The notes under the pieces were generated by a model, which did no database searches, was not told where the DNA came from, and saw nothing but the letters and a program-made list of their open reading frames with translations. The position numbers and the translations under genes were made by a program. From positions 27,263 to 91,262 of the forward strand of contig CAZGHI010000003.1 in the NCBI GenBank assembly GCA_964525565.1: a stretch of DNA of 64,000 nucleotides, in the 5' to 3' direction. Positions 1-8,463 of the stretch are shown one piece after another. The stretch is from OLB6 sp964525565. GTDB lineage: Bacteria; Bacteroidota; Ignavibacteria; Kapaibacteriales; Kapaibacteriaceae. The stretch's first letter is position 1; each line of letters starts with the position of its first letter.

Positions 1-1341
1 ATGGTACAGTTTACAGCTTCGCTCATTGACCCATACGCCGATGGGTCGTTTGCCGTTGAAGCAACCGACGATGCACGCCAAGTGGCATCAGAAGTGTTTA
101 TGCTTCCCGGATACACCATAGCTGTTACCAGCCGACTCAGTAATCCTGAGCCTGTGGATGTTGTTACTTTAAGCGCAATCCAGAAATACACCTGCGATAC
201 CCTTGTTATCGAAAACTACGGAACGTACCCTCGTTCGATTGCAAACATTTACACAGCGCTAGGGTCGGTAATTCAAGAACCTATACCTCCGCTTACGCTG
301 CAACCAGGAGACTCCGCTTTACTGGTTATATGCAGCGTATTCGACGTACCCGGAGTGTATAACGACACTGTGTATATCGGCGACGATTGTTCGCCCCGAC
401 CCATAGCAAACCTGGTGCATGATGTACGTGCTGATGAAGAAGCCCCATACGGACGAAGAACAAATGAGCCGTGCTCCACTGAGTACATCGTTGATGTAAG
501 CGACGACCGTATGTTCGACTACGGAATTCTGTTAAGCAGTATCCGTGAAGATCTTCTGGTGAATTGCACAGTGCAACTTCAGACAACCACTGTTCCCGTG
601 CATCAGTACAGCGTTAATGTTCTCGATCCGCTCTACGATGCGATTTATGCTTTCGAGGCTGTTGACTCTGCCGGAAACAGATCTGTGATTGTGGACACGA
701 TAGCCGGTTTTACGCTATCAGTGGATGGCGCTTCCGGATATTATTCCGAAAAACTTCTTGAACCGGCTCCAGTGGGTTCAACGGTGTGCGACACAGTCTG
801 GCTTGGCAACTATGGTTTATTCCCCCAAACCATAAGGTCCGTGTTCATCCGTGGGAACACAGTGTTCTCTACTCCACAACATCAGTTTCCAATTGTGATA
901 CAACCTGGCAGTCGTTCGCCGATGATCGTTTGTTACGAGGCCGTTATAGCCGGTTTAGATCCGGATATTGATACGGTTGATTTTGGTGATGAATGTTTAA
1001 TAAAGCAACTCAGACTGTGGAATACGGCTACCCCAGTGCAGTATGCTGGTATCAGTAGGTGCAATCTCCCGATAACTGCTACAGTAACCTCAGCTCGGAG
1101 CGGTTTAATCGTTGCACCAATGCCGGCATCCGACGTCTTGCTGTTTAGACTTGATAGTCCCGTTGAAAACATGCAGATCCGCATTATTGATATGCAAGGT
1201 TCAGTAGTCCACAGCGCTACCTGGCATGGCACACCTGCTCAGGATTTTAGCTGCGACGTTGGCAACGTGCCAGCAGGCACGTACGTGCTGTCCGTACAAC
1301 ATACGGGTGACATCCATACTACGCTGATAGTTCTGCAGTAG
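1..1341 (+). CDS. T9SS-sorted surface protein, 3' part only
   Basis: The reading frame is open from the first base of the window and no signal peptide is visible, so the ATG at base 1 is probably an internal methionine and the true start lies outside. The 446 visible residues contain two similar halves, each with a Cys-Asp-Thr motif (KYTCDTLVIENYGTYP and STVCDTVWLGNYGLFP) in an Ig-like, choice-of-anchor-like beta-sandwich context. The last 80 residues (from about SGLIVAPMPASDVLLFRL) read as a type A T9SS C-terminal sorting domain, ending in PAGTYVLSVQ and a short beta-rich tail. It is therefore likely exported through the Por system and attached to the cell surface. Function beyond that is unknown. 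Confidence 0.75.
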   Translation: MVQFTASLIDPYADGSFAVEATDDARQVASEVFMLPGYTIAVTSRLSNPEPVDVVTLSAIQKYTCDTLVIENYGTYPRSIANIYTALGSVIQEPIPPLTLQPGDSALLVICSVFDVPGVYNDTVYIGDDCSPRPIANLVHDVRADEEAPYGRRTNEPCSTEYIVDVSDDRMFDYGILLSSIREDLLVNCTVQLQTTTVPVHQYSVNVLDPLYDAIYAFEAVDSAGNRSVIVDTIAGFTLSVDGASGYYSEKLLEPAPVGSTVCDTVWLGNYGLFPQTIRSVFIRGNTVFSTPQHQFPIVIQPGSRSPMIVCYEAVIAGLDPDIDTVDFGDECLIKQLRLWNTATPVQYAGISRCNLPITATVTSARSGLIVAPMPASDVLLFRLDSPVENMQIRIIDMQGSVVHSATWHGTPAQDFSCDVGNVPAGTYVLSVQHTGDIHTTLIVLQ

Positions 1342-1398
1342 ATCCTCGGTACACTCCACATCGTACGGTAACGTCTCTGTAGCCCGCAGCGTAAACTG

Positions 1399-1406
1399 TA
1401 GATTTG
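1399..1406 (+). promoter_or_regulatory. Candidate Bacteroidota -7 box (TAGATTTG) for the S41 protease unit
   Basis: TAGATTTGC fits the TAnnTTTG consensus and sits 25 bp before the ATG at 1432. I see no good TTG -33 element at 17-23 bp upstream, so this is a partial match only. Confidence 0.4.
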
Positions 1407-1431
1407 CACTCTATACTCATTACCAACGCTT

Positions 1432-3054
1432 ATGAAGCTCTCGCCCTCGCGTCTTACTGCCATCGTGATTTGTGCAGTTGCAATTGGAATTGGCATTGCA
1501 GCCTACGTTCAGCCCGCCATTGGTGGGGACTCTGTTTTTGAACAGGTTCGAAAGTTTAACGATGTTCTGTCGCTAGCTGTAAAAGGCTACGTTGAAGAGG
1601 TGGACACCCAGAAACTTACCGAGTCTGCCATTCGTGGGATGCTTCAGGAGTTAGATCCACATAGTGTGTACATCCCCGCGAAAGAGATGGAGCGTGTTGA
1701 AGAAGAGTTCTCCGGATCGTTTGAAGGGATCGGCGTTGAGTTCGACATTATTGCTGATACAATCACCATTGTTTCGCCAATATCAGGTGGACCGAGTGAA
1801 GCGCTCGGAATCTTGGCTGGCGATAAGATTGTAAAGATTAACGACACATCGGCTGTTGGACTCACCCGAAGTGAAGTGCCAAAGAAACTCCGCGGCAAAA
1901 AGGGTACTCAGGTGCGTGTTCACGTACGCCGATCCGGCGAAAAAGATCTTCTGGTTTTTGATATTACTCGCGACAAGATACCGCTGAATTCTGTTGATGC
2001 ATCGTTCATGATTGACAAGACGGACATCGGCTACATCACTGCAAACAGGTTCAGCGCAACTACCCACGACGAAATTGTATCGGCTGCACGTGCACTGCGC
2101 GCAAAGGGAATGAAGAAGTTACTTCTCGATCTGCGTGGTAACCCGGGTGGCTATCTCGATCAGGCATACCGTGTTGCCGATGAGTTTATCTCTAGTGGCA
2201 AAAAGATTGTGTACACCAAAGGACGCCGTCCCGAGTTCGATGAAGACATGGTTGCAACAAGTATGGGTGAGTTAGAAGATATCCCTCTTGTTGTAATGAT
2301 AAATGGAGGATCGGCCTCGGCCAGCGAAATCGTGTCAGGCGCTGTACAGGACCTCGATCGTGGAATTGTAGTTGGCCAGACATCGTTTGGTAAGGGGCTT
2401 GTGCAACGCCAATATCCCCTTGGCGATGGTTCGGCTGTTCGGCTTACTATTTCCAGGTACTACACACCTTCCGGACGGCTGATACAACGTCCATACAGCA
2501 ATAAACAAGCATACTATAGTGGCGAAGGAAGAGAAGAAGGTGACGAAGGTGACAACATTGAGCATACACAAGATGTATCCGACGAAACGAAAACATCACG
2601 CCCCAAATACAAAACCGTTGGGGGGCGCACTGTGTATGGTGGCGGTGGCATTACTCCGGATTACATTGTCAAAGCCGACACAATTGGTTTGTTGGCACGA
2701 AAGCTGCGAGCGAAGAACTTGTTCTGGAAAACCGCAGATCAGATAATGAAACGCCGTGGCAAAGAGATTCGCGCCACATACGAGAATAACATGTCGGCAT
2801 TCCTCGAAAACTTTACGATAACAGATGCAGACATCGCCATCATGCGTAGCTATGCTGAAGCTGACAGTATAGAATGGAAAGCAGAAGAGTACGCTTTCGA
2901 TCAAGAGTTTCTGAAAACGGTAGTAAAAGCACATATCGGTAGATCCATCTTCAACAACAACGGATACACCGCAACAATGCTGCGTATTGATGCCCAAACG
3001 AAGAAAGCGCTTCAGTTATTCGACGAAGCAAAGAGGATAGCCCAGATTAAATGA
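1432..3054 (+). CDS. S41 family C-terminal processing peptidase
   Basis: Periplasmic Ser/Lys-dyad protease of the CtpA/Prc group, which trims C-termini of envelope proteins. Seen in the 540 aa: an N-terminal hydrophobic signal or anchor (residues 7-25), an N-terminal helical domain with the LDPHSVYIP motif, a PDZ domain (about 90-175, GIGVEFDI...GGPSEALGILAGDKI), then the S41 core with LDLRGNPGG, the nucleophile region GGSASASEI (292-300) and the general-base lysine in SFGKG (K321). The length is typical of CtpA proteins with an extended C-terminal region. The start is the first ATG before the signal. The stop overlaps the next gene as ATGA, implying translational coupling to the DUF3108 protein. 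Confidence 0.93.
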   Translation: MKLSPSRLTAIVICAVAIGIGIAAYVQPAIGGDSVFEQVRKFNDVLSLAVKGYVEEVDTQKLTESAIRGMLQELDPHSVYIPAKEMERVEEEFSGSFEGIGVEFDIIADTITIVSPISGGPSEALGILAGDKIVKINDTSAVGLTRSEVPKKLRGKKGTQVRVHVRRSGEKDLLVFDITRDKIPLNSVDASFMIDKTDIGYITANRFSATTHDEIVSAARALRAKGMKKLLLDLRGNPGGYLDQAYRVADEFISSGKKIVYTKGRRPEFDEDMVATSMGELEDIPLVVMINGGSASASEIVSGAVQDLDRGIVVGQTSFGKGLVQRQYPLGDGSAVRLTISRYYTPSGRLIQRPYSNKQAYYSGEGREEGDEGDNIEHTQDVSDETKTSRPKYKTVGGRTVYGGGGITPDYIVKADTIGLLARKLRAKNLFWKTADQIMKRRGKEIRATYENNMSAFLENFTITDADIAIMRSYAEADSIEWKAEEYAFDQEFLKTVVKAHIGRSIFNNNGYTATMLRIDAQTKKALQLFDEAKRIAQIK

Positions 3055-3854
3055 TTATGAACATCAACGGTGTAATGAAACATCTTCTTATTGTAACTAC
3101 GGTACTTTGCTCTGTTGGTGTGTTGCGGGCAGGCTCTGAACTGTTGTGGGTTGGCGAGGAACTTGTGTACCGTGTGTCGTACTTGAACATAACACTCGGC
3201 ACAATACGAACAGTAACAGAGCCTTTTACAGAATTGGATGGGAAACGCGTAGCAAAGGTGAAAATCTACATCGACTCACATCCCAAAATTCCTTTTGTTA
3301 GCCTGCATTCCATTTACGAAAGCTGGATTGATACCTCAGTGACATTCTCCTACAAGTTCAACGCCAATACACTTGTGGAAGACAATTTGTGGGAGTTTGA
3401 TCAGTACACGTTCGACTATAGTGCGCTGAAGCTCACCATGGAGAAGTGGCGTAAAAAGGAAAAGCTGAATTCAACCACGCTAAGCATTAAAAAAAGATAC
3501 AATGATGGATCGTCGCTGCTGTTTGCTGCCAGGTCCATGCTCTATTCCGGTAAGAGCTACAGCATTCCAACAGTAATCATGGAGCAGGCCGTAAGTACAG
3601 TTGTGAACTTTACGGGTAAGAAAGAAACTACTGAAATCGACGCTGTTGACTACCCAATACGAACCGTGTACTTGAACGGTGATGCCGACTGGACTGGCAT
3701 TTATGGCCTTACCGGACGTTTTGAAGGATGGTTTTCGGATGATGAAGCCCGTGTGCCAATACGTGCGAAGATGAATTTGTACGTTGGGTCGGTAACAATC
3801 GAATTACAAAAGTGGAAGCGCGATGGCTGGAGGCCACCGCAGGCACGCTCGTGA
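3051..3854 (+). CDS. DUF3108 domain-containing exported protein
   Basis: 267 aa with a signal peptide (MKHLLIVTTVLCSVGVLRAG; an internal ATG at 3075 would give a tidier leader) followed by the GEELVYRVSYLNITLGTIR opening typical of DUF3108. The family is periplasmic or outer-membrane associated and biochemically uncharacterised; members are predicted beta-rich. The ATG at 3051 overlaps the protease stop by 4 nt (ATGA), and its own stop overlaps the GTG of the next gene (GTGA), so the three genes form one translationally coupled unit. The mixture of envelope protease, DUF3108 protein and sugar kinase hints at cell-wall or envelope maintenance, but that is inference. Confidence 0.85.
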   Translation: MIMNINGVMKHLLIVTTVLCSVGVLRAGSELLWVGEELVYRVSYLNITLGTIRTVTEPFTELDGKRVAKVKIYIDSHPKIPFVSLHSIYESWIDTSVTFSYKFNANTLVEDNLWEFDQYTFDYSALKLTMEKWRKKEKLNSTTLSIKKRYNDGSSLLFAARSMLYSGKSYSIPTVIMEQAVSTVVNFTGKKETTEIDAVDYPIRTVYLNGDADWTGIYGLTGRFEGWFSDDEARVPIRAKMNLYVGSVTIELQKWKRDGWRPPQARS

Positions 3855-4768
3855 CTCGTGTGTATGTAGTGCTAGACGTAGGTGGCACAACCACAGATGT
3901 TGCGGTTGTTGAAGACTCAGTTATTGTTGCTCGAACATCACTTCAATCTTTCAAACCACAGCCCCTTACCGCATATTATACTGACGAGTTATGTCGGTTT
4001 GTGGGTGGATGGTTAGCTGCCAAGAATCCCGCTTATCTGAATCCCGAATACATCCTTCTGGGCGTATCCGGTATATGGGATGTGCGCGAGCGGCAGGGCT
4101 ATCAGATTGCTCTTGCGCACTCGTGGACATCATATGTTTCGGTCAACTGTCCCCGTATTACTATCCTTGCCGATGCGGAACTGGCACTGTTTGCTGCTGT
4201 AGGCAGCGCTGCAGGTACCCTTCTTATAGCGGGCACGGGATCCATAGCTATACGCCGTAATCACGACGGTCATGTAATACGTGCAGGGGGCTGGGGTCCG
4301 CGCATAGATGATGCCGGAGGAGGATTCTGGATTGGTCGTGAAGCCCTTCGAGCAGTGGCGCGAGAATTGGATGGTCGCGCAGAGCACACGCAACTTCGTA
4401 ACACCGTAGCCTCTTTCCTTCGTGTTGATTCGTCAGACCAGTCCGCTCTCCAAAGTGCTCTCCGCCAAGCGCACATTGATACGGTTGCGGTATTGGCTCC
4501 CACGGTATTGGCATGTGCGTATGAAGGCGACGCGGTATCCCGAGCTATCGTCGAGGCGGCAGCCGATGAACTCGCTGCCCTGGTAGAAGCAATACATGTG
4601 CACGATTATACAGTTTGGGCGCACGGTTCACTGTTCCAGAGTTCATACTTTACCAACTGTGTAACAAGTAGCGTACTAAAGAAAACGTGCGCAGATGAAC
4701 TTCATGTTATTCGGGACGTTGTAGAAGGAGCTGTGCTACATCTGCACGGCGGGCTCCAGAAATTGTAA
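3851..4768 (+). CDS. BadF/BadG/BcrA/BcrD-type ATPase, N-acetylglucosamine kinase-like
   Basis: Member of the ASKHA (actin/hexokinase) fold. The phosphate-1 loop VVLDVGGTTTDVAVV is at residues 5-19 and the phosphate-2 segment LLIAGTGSIAIRRN near 120-133, followed by the GGWGPRIDDAGGGFWIGREAL segment characteristic of GlcNAc-kinase-like BadF proteins. I choose GTG at 3851, not the upstream ATG at 3812: GTG overlaps the preceding stop as GTGA and starts directly before the first beta strand. Probable role is phosphorylation of an amino sugar, for example in cell-wall recycling. The 3' end overlaps the opposite-strand LD-carboxypeptidase by 33 bp, so the two genes are convergent; that neighbour is itself a wall-recycling enzyme, which supports the inference. 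Confidence 0.82.
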   Translation: MTRVYVVLDVGGTTTDVAVVEDSVIVARTSLQSFKPQPLTAYYTDELCRFVGGWLAAKNPAYLNPEYILLGVSGIWDVRERQGYQIALAHSWTSYVSVNCPRITILADAELALFAAVGSAAGTLLIAGTGSIAIRRNHDGHVIRAGGWGPRIDDAGGGFWIGREALRAVARELDGRAEHTQLRNTVASFLRVDSSDQSALQSALRQAHIDTVAVLAPTVLACAYEGDAVSRAIVEAAADELAALVEAIHVHDYTVWAHGSLFQSSYFTNCVTSSVLKKTCADELHVIRDVVEGAVLHLHGGLQKL

Positions 4769-5674
4769 CAATGGTTCGTTGCTACCGACGGCAGCACGAA
4801 TACCAACGGGAATGGTGAGTTTGTGTGCAGTGTGTCCGTACATCACCTTGCTAATCACGGGACCTGAAATATTGGGGGCATACTCCGCAATAACGTCAGC
4901 AACATCCCGATGTGGTGTACTCCGCACAGATTCGTGCTGTGTGAAGTCGCCGGTGACAAACGCCGCACATCTGCGAAAAACACCAGCCAGGTGCAGTTGG
5001 TTAAACATTCTGTCAATACGATAGGTGTCTTCGGCAATATCTTCAACAAGCAGAATACTACCTCGAAACGAGGGGAGAAACCTGGTTCCTAATAGTGAGC
5101 ACAGCACAGAAAGGTTGCCAGCCAGTAGAGTTCCTTCGGCGCTTCCCTGTTGAACCACTTCCATAGGCCAAGGCTGTTGAACCATCGTAAGGCGATTTGC
5201 TCCAGAGAGCATCGCCCAAAACATCTCCTCGGTTTCAGGCTTCATCACTTCTGCCATGTCCACCGATGGAAGTGGTCCACTAAAGGTTACGAGACCCGTT
5301 CGCTTAAATATTGCCAGCTGTAAAGCTGTAATGTCCGAAAAGCCGACGAAGATTTTTGGGTTCTTACGGATGAGGGAGTAGTTTACTTTGTCCAGCAGCC
5401 GCCCTGATCCGTACCCGCCACGAGAACAGAAAATGGCATCGATACGAGGGTCCGCAAACATTGCGTTGATATCAGCTACACGCTGATCATCGGTGCCTGC
5501 CAGATACCCGCCAAAGACCTCGTTTGCATTTTCTGCCAGCACCACAGTATGCCCAAGTGTCTCCAGATATCGCATGCCCCGCTCCAGCCGAGCTGCGTCG
5601 CGCTGCGGAGATGCAGGAGCAACAATTCCAATTGTTGCCTTACGGGGTAGCTTTTTGGGTCGGAGGATGTGCAA
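4736..5674 (-). CDS. S66 family LD-carboxypeptidase (LdcA/MccF-like)
   Basis: 312 aa, the usual length for this family, which removes the terminal D-alanine from murein tetrapeptides during peptidoglycan recycling. Visible: IGIVAPASP start strand, SRGGYGSGRLLD, the nucleophile elbow GFSDIT (Ser113), Glu211 in LLVEDIAED and His281 in MYGHTAHKLTIPVG, giving the Ser-Glu-His triad. No signal peptide, consistent with cytoplasmic recycling. The start is TTG at 5674; no ATG is available before the first strand and no clear Shine-Dalgarno is seen, so the exact start is uncertain. Convergent with and overlapping the BadF-type kinase gene. Confidence 0.9.
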   Translation of the reverse strand: MHILRPKKLPRKATIGIVAPASPQRDAARLERGMRYLETLGHTVVLAENANEVFGGYLAGTDDQRVADINAMFADPRIDAIFCSRGGYGSGRLLDKVNYSLIRKNPKIFVGFSDITALQLAIFKRTGLVTFSGPLPSVDMAEVMKPETEEMFWAMLSGANRLTMVQQPWPMEVVQQGSAEGTLLAGNLSVLCSLLGTRFLPSFRGSILLVEDIAEDTYRIDRMFNQLHLAGVFRRCAAFVTGDFTQHESVRSTPHRDVADVIAEYAPNISGPVISKVMYGHTAHKLTIPVGIRAAVGSNEPLLQFLEPAVQM

Positions 5675-5806
5675 AACGTGTGGACAAATAGTGTGTAATT
5701 ATGGAAATCTTACAGAAAAGTGTGGAAAAACTACGGTTTTTATTCACAAACCGGAATTTCTAATGCAGTAAGTGTCAGCACTTTATCTAAACGTATAAGC
5801 TTGGTA

Positions 5807-5839
5807 TTGAGCGACTTACGTGGCATTTACGTATAATTG
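5807..5839 (+). promoter_or_regulatory. Candidate promoter: TTG, 22 bp, TATAATTG
   Basis: In the 200-bp divergent region before the glycine-rich T9SS gene. TTG at 5807-5809 and TATAATTG at 5832-5839 (one mismatch to TAnnTTTG), about 35 bp before the GTG start. Confidence 0.35.
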
Positions 5840-5874
5840 CGGTCCTTAATTCGGCACTTGGCACACTGTTTGGA

Positions 5875-8463
5875 GTGAGAGCTATCCCCGAAATTTTTCG
5901 AAGTAGTAGAGGCATAATTCTGGGCCGGAACCCACATAAGGTTATTGCTGTTCTCTCTGCACTTTTGGTGTGTAGTGGTGTACTACATGCTCAGGTTCCA
6001 ATTGGTGGAGAGGTGAACAGTTACGTTCCTGTTTTAGAGGTGATACCGTGCGACAGTGCTGTTCTTGTTGGGAATGCGGCAGGATTTAATCCGGGCGATA
6101 TTGTTTTCATCATTCAAATGAAGGGCGCGCGGATACACCAAGACAATGATTCAACATTTGGATCAATCACCGACCTTCGCAGTGCTGGTTCTTGCGAGTT
6201 TCTCTCCATATCGGCTGTTAGTGGCAACAAGATTACCTTTTCTACGCGAATAGGTAACCTGTACGACCCTGCATCGCTGGTGCAGCTTATACGGGTTCCG
6301 AGATATGCAAGTGCACGGATAACGCGACCATTAACGGCGCCGCCATGGAACGGTACAACTGGCGGTGTGGTGGTAGTGTGGGTTGATGGAGACTTGATTT
6401 TTGATGCGAACATTAACGTAGATGCCAAAGGCTTTGCCGGTGGACATGTTTCGCCCACCATCCCAGCGCTGAACCGAACGGCCTACCTGTACAATTGGCT
6501 TACTGGTAGTGCAGGTGAGAAGGGAGAGGGAGTTGCGCGGTCTGCATGGCCATATCCAATTGCCGGACGTGGACGCTTTGCCAGTGGTGGAGGTGGTGGA
6601 AACGGAACGAATGCCGGCGGCGGTGGTGGTGGAAACGGCGGTGCCGGTGGTAAAGGTGGCTGGTCGTCTGAACATAACCTTCCCGAGAACTGGGATGTAG
6701 GCGGACTTCCCGGGCAAAGTATTAGCGCTCTTGCGCCAAAAGGCCGTTACGTACTTGGTGGTGGTGGTGGTGGTGGTCAGCAGAACGACGTGAAAGGATC
6801 TGCAGGTGGAGCAGGCGGAGGTATTGTTGTTATTAAAGCACGAACGATACATGGACAAGGCTATACAATCTCCGCGCGTGGTGCATCATCGTTGAGCACG
6901 CCCGACGATGTGCAAGGCGACGGCACCGGCGGAGGCGGGGCCGGCGGAACTGTTGTTCTCGACGTTGAAGCCGTTTCATCTCGGCTAAACATTTCCGTTA
7001 ATGGCGGAAACAGCGGTGATGTGCTCTCGCAGTATAATCCACATGGTCCAGGCGGTGGAGGTGGTGGTGGCGTTATTGCACTGAGTAAATCCTTTCCAAA
7101 CATATCAGTAGATGTTAAGGGTGGGGTCGCCGGACTCAACCTTGGGCAGCACCACTCCTTTTCAAACACTACGTGGGGCGCCACTGATGGTCAGCCGGGA
7201 GTTGTTCACTACGAAGTTGTTTGGCCTGTGCCATTGAGCATTGGTTTGGACGTATGGGGCGGTGGACCCATGTGCGGAACACAAACCGTAACCATACATG
7301 CCACTCCGGGATTTGCATCGTACCGGTGGAGTAATGGCGATACGACATCTTCTATTACTGTGAACTCACCCGGTGACTATTCTGTAGTTGCTGTTGATCC
7401 AAGTGGTTGCGTGTTTAGCTCTAAGACCGTACGTGCCTTCAACAATAATCCGCGTTACAATCTTGCCGGGCATATTGACTACGGCAAGGTTGATTATAGA
7501 AAAAATTACATTCATCGGCTAACACTTGCGAATACCGATGATGAAGATATCGTTGTTGAAAAAATATCTAATGCACCCGACATTGCTGTAATTGCACCAA
7601 TATTGTTTCCCGTAACAATTCCGGCAGGAGGCTCGATCGAGATTCTCGTTCGATTGTTTACTTCGAAAGAATCTGATTACAACGATACGCTACGTGTGTA
7701 CATAAGCGCCCCATGTCCTGACACCGGAATTGTAACTGTGCATGCGGAAATGAATCTCGTGCGTGCACTGTTCTCAATGCCGGATACATCGGCATACGTT
7801 GGTTCTACCGGCTTTAAAATGCCCGTGTACCTGCGGTTGGACCCGGACACACTCATCTTGCCTGCAACAAATGTGGTGATTGACGTAGAGTTTGATTCGC
7901 GTGTTTTCGCTCCTGCAAACGTTACGGTAGGCAAGATAACAGGCGATATCATTGATGTGTTTGCCAACAGACGAAGACTGACTATAGCATTTGATTCGGT
8001 GGATCTCACCGGACCGGTGATGATGCTAACGCAGATTATCGGGACAGTGTTGAATAGCTATGTTACGCAAACCACCTTCGATATCACCAACGTTAGGTAT
8101 GTGAAGGTATTCCAAACGCCGATTACAGAAATCACGAACGGGTTGCTGAATGTATCACCGGTATGCTACCAGCAAGGTCGGCAGATTACGATTTATGGAA
8201 TGCCATCGGCTGTTATTGTTCCAAACCCGGCCTCGGAAAGTGTGCAGATTACCATTGATTTATCTGCACCGGGACTGTATGTATTAACGTTGCTCAACGA
8301 ACTTGGCCAGCAGGTTGACACATTTACTTACAGCAAAGAGGGTCATGACAATGAAACGGTAACCAGTGTGGTTAATGTAGAGCGCTGGCCAAGTGGAGCG
8401 TACAGTGTGATCTTCACAACACCGCTGTTTACAACGCAGACAAACCTGATTATTGCTCGTTAA
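5875..8463 (+). CDS. Glycine-rich secreted protein with T9SS sorting domain
   Basis: 862 aa starting at GTG. The leader has a basic N-region and a hydrophobic stretch VIAVLSALLVCSGVLHAQ ending in the Ala-Gln cleavage site common in Bacteroidota. Residues about 235-405 are strikingly glycine-rich, with several GGGG(G) blocks spaced through a repetitive beta-rich scaffold (GGGGGNGTNAGGGGGG, GGGGGGGQQ, GGGGAGG, GPGGGGGGGV). This is followed by an Ig/PKD-like segment (GFASYRWSNGDTTSSITV), a choice-of-anchor-like region, a cohesin-like segment around 640-780, and a type A T9SS sorting domain over the last 85 residues (VPNPASESVQITIDL...). Probably a cell-surface or matrix protein; no enzyme motif seen. 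Its stop abuts the stop of kmo with no gap. Confidence 0.85.
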   Translation: MRAIPEIFRSSRGIILGRNPHKVIAVLSALLVCSGVLHAQVPIGGEVNSYVPVLEVIPCDSAVLVGNAAGFNPGDIVFIIQMKGARIHQDNDSTFGSITDLRSAGSCEFLSISAVSGNKITFSTRIGNLYDPASLVQLIRVPRYASARITRPLTAPPWNGTTGGVVVVWVDGDLIFDANINVDAKGFAGGHVSPTIPALNRTAYLYNWLTGSAGEKGEGVARSAWPYPIAGRGRFASGGGGGNGTNAGGGGGGNGGAGGKGGWSSEHNLPENWDVGGLPGQSISALAPKGRYVLGGGGGGGQQNDVKGSAGGAGGGIVVIKARTIHGQGYTISARGASSLSTPDDVQGDGTGGGGAGGTVVLDVEAVSSRLNISVNGGNSGDVLSQYNPHGPGGGGGGGVIALSKSFPNISVDVKGGVAGLNLGQHHSFSNTTWGATDGQPGVVHYEVVWPVPLSIGLDVWGGGPMCGTQTVTIHATPGFASYRWSNGDTTSSITVNSPGDYSVVAVDPSGCVFSSKTVRAFNNNPRYNLAGHIDYGKVDYRKNYIHRLTLANTDDEDIVVEKISNAPDIAVIAPILFPVTIPAGGSIEILVRLFTSKESDYNDTLRVYISAPCPDTGIVTVHAEMNLVRALFSMPDTSAYVGSTGFKMPVYLRLDPDTLILPATNVVIDVEFDSRVFAPANVTVGKITGDIIDVFANRRRLTIAFDSVDLTGPVMMLTQIIGTVLNSYVTQTTFDITNVRYVKVFQTPITEITNGLLNVSPVCYQQGRQITIYGMPSAVIVPNPASESVQITIDLSAPGLYVLTLLNELGQQVDTFTYSKEGHDNETVTSVVNVERWPSGAYSVIFTTPLFTTQTNLIIAR

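Noticed and set aside
3812..3850. ATG 3812 as start of the BadF-type kinase
   Set aside because: It would overlap the DUF3108 gene by 43 bp; GTG 3851 gives a GTGA overlap and the normal N-terminus.
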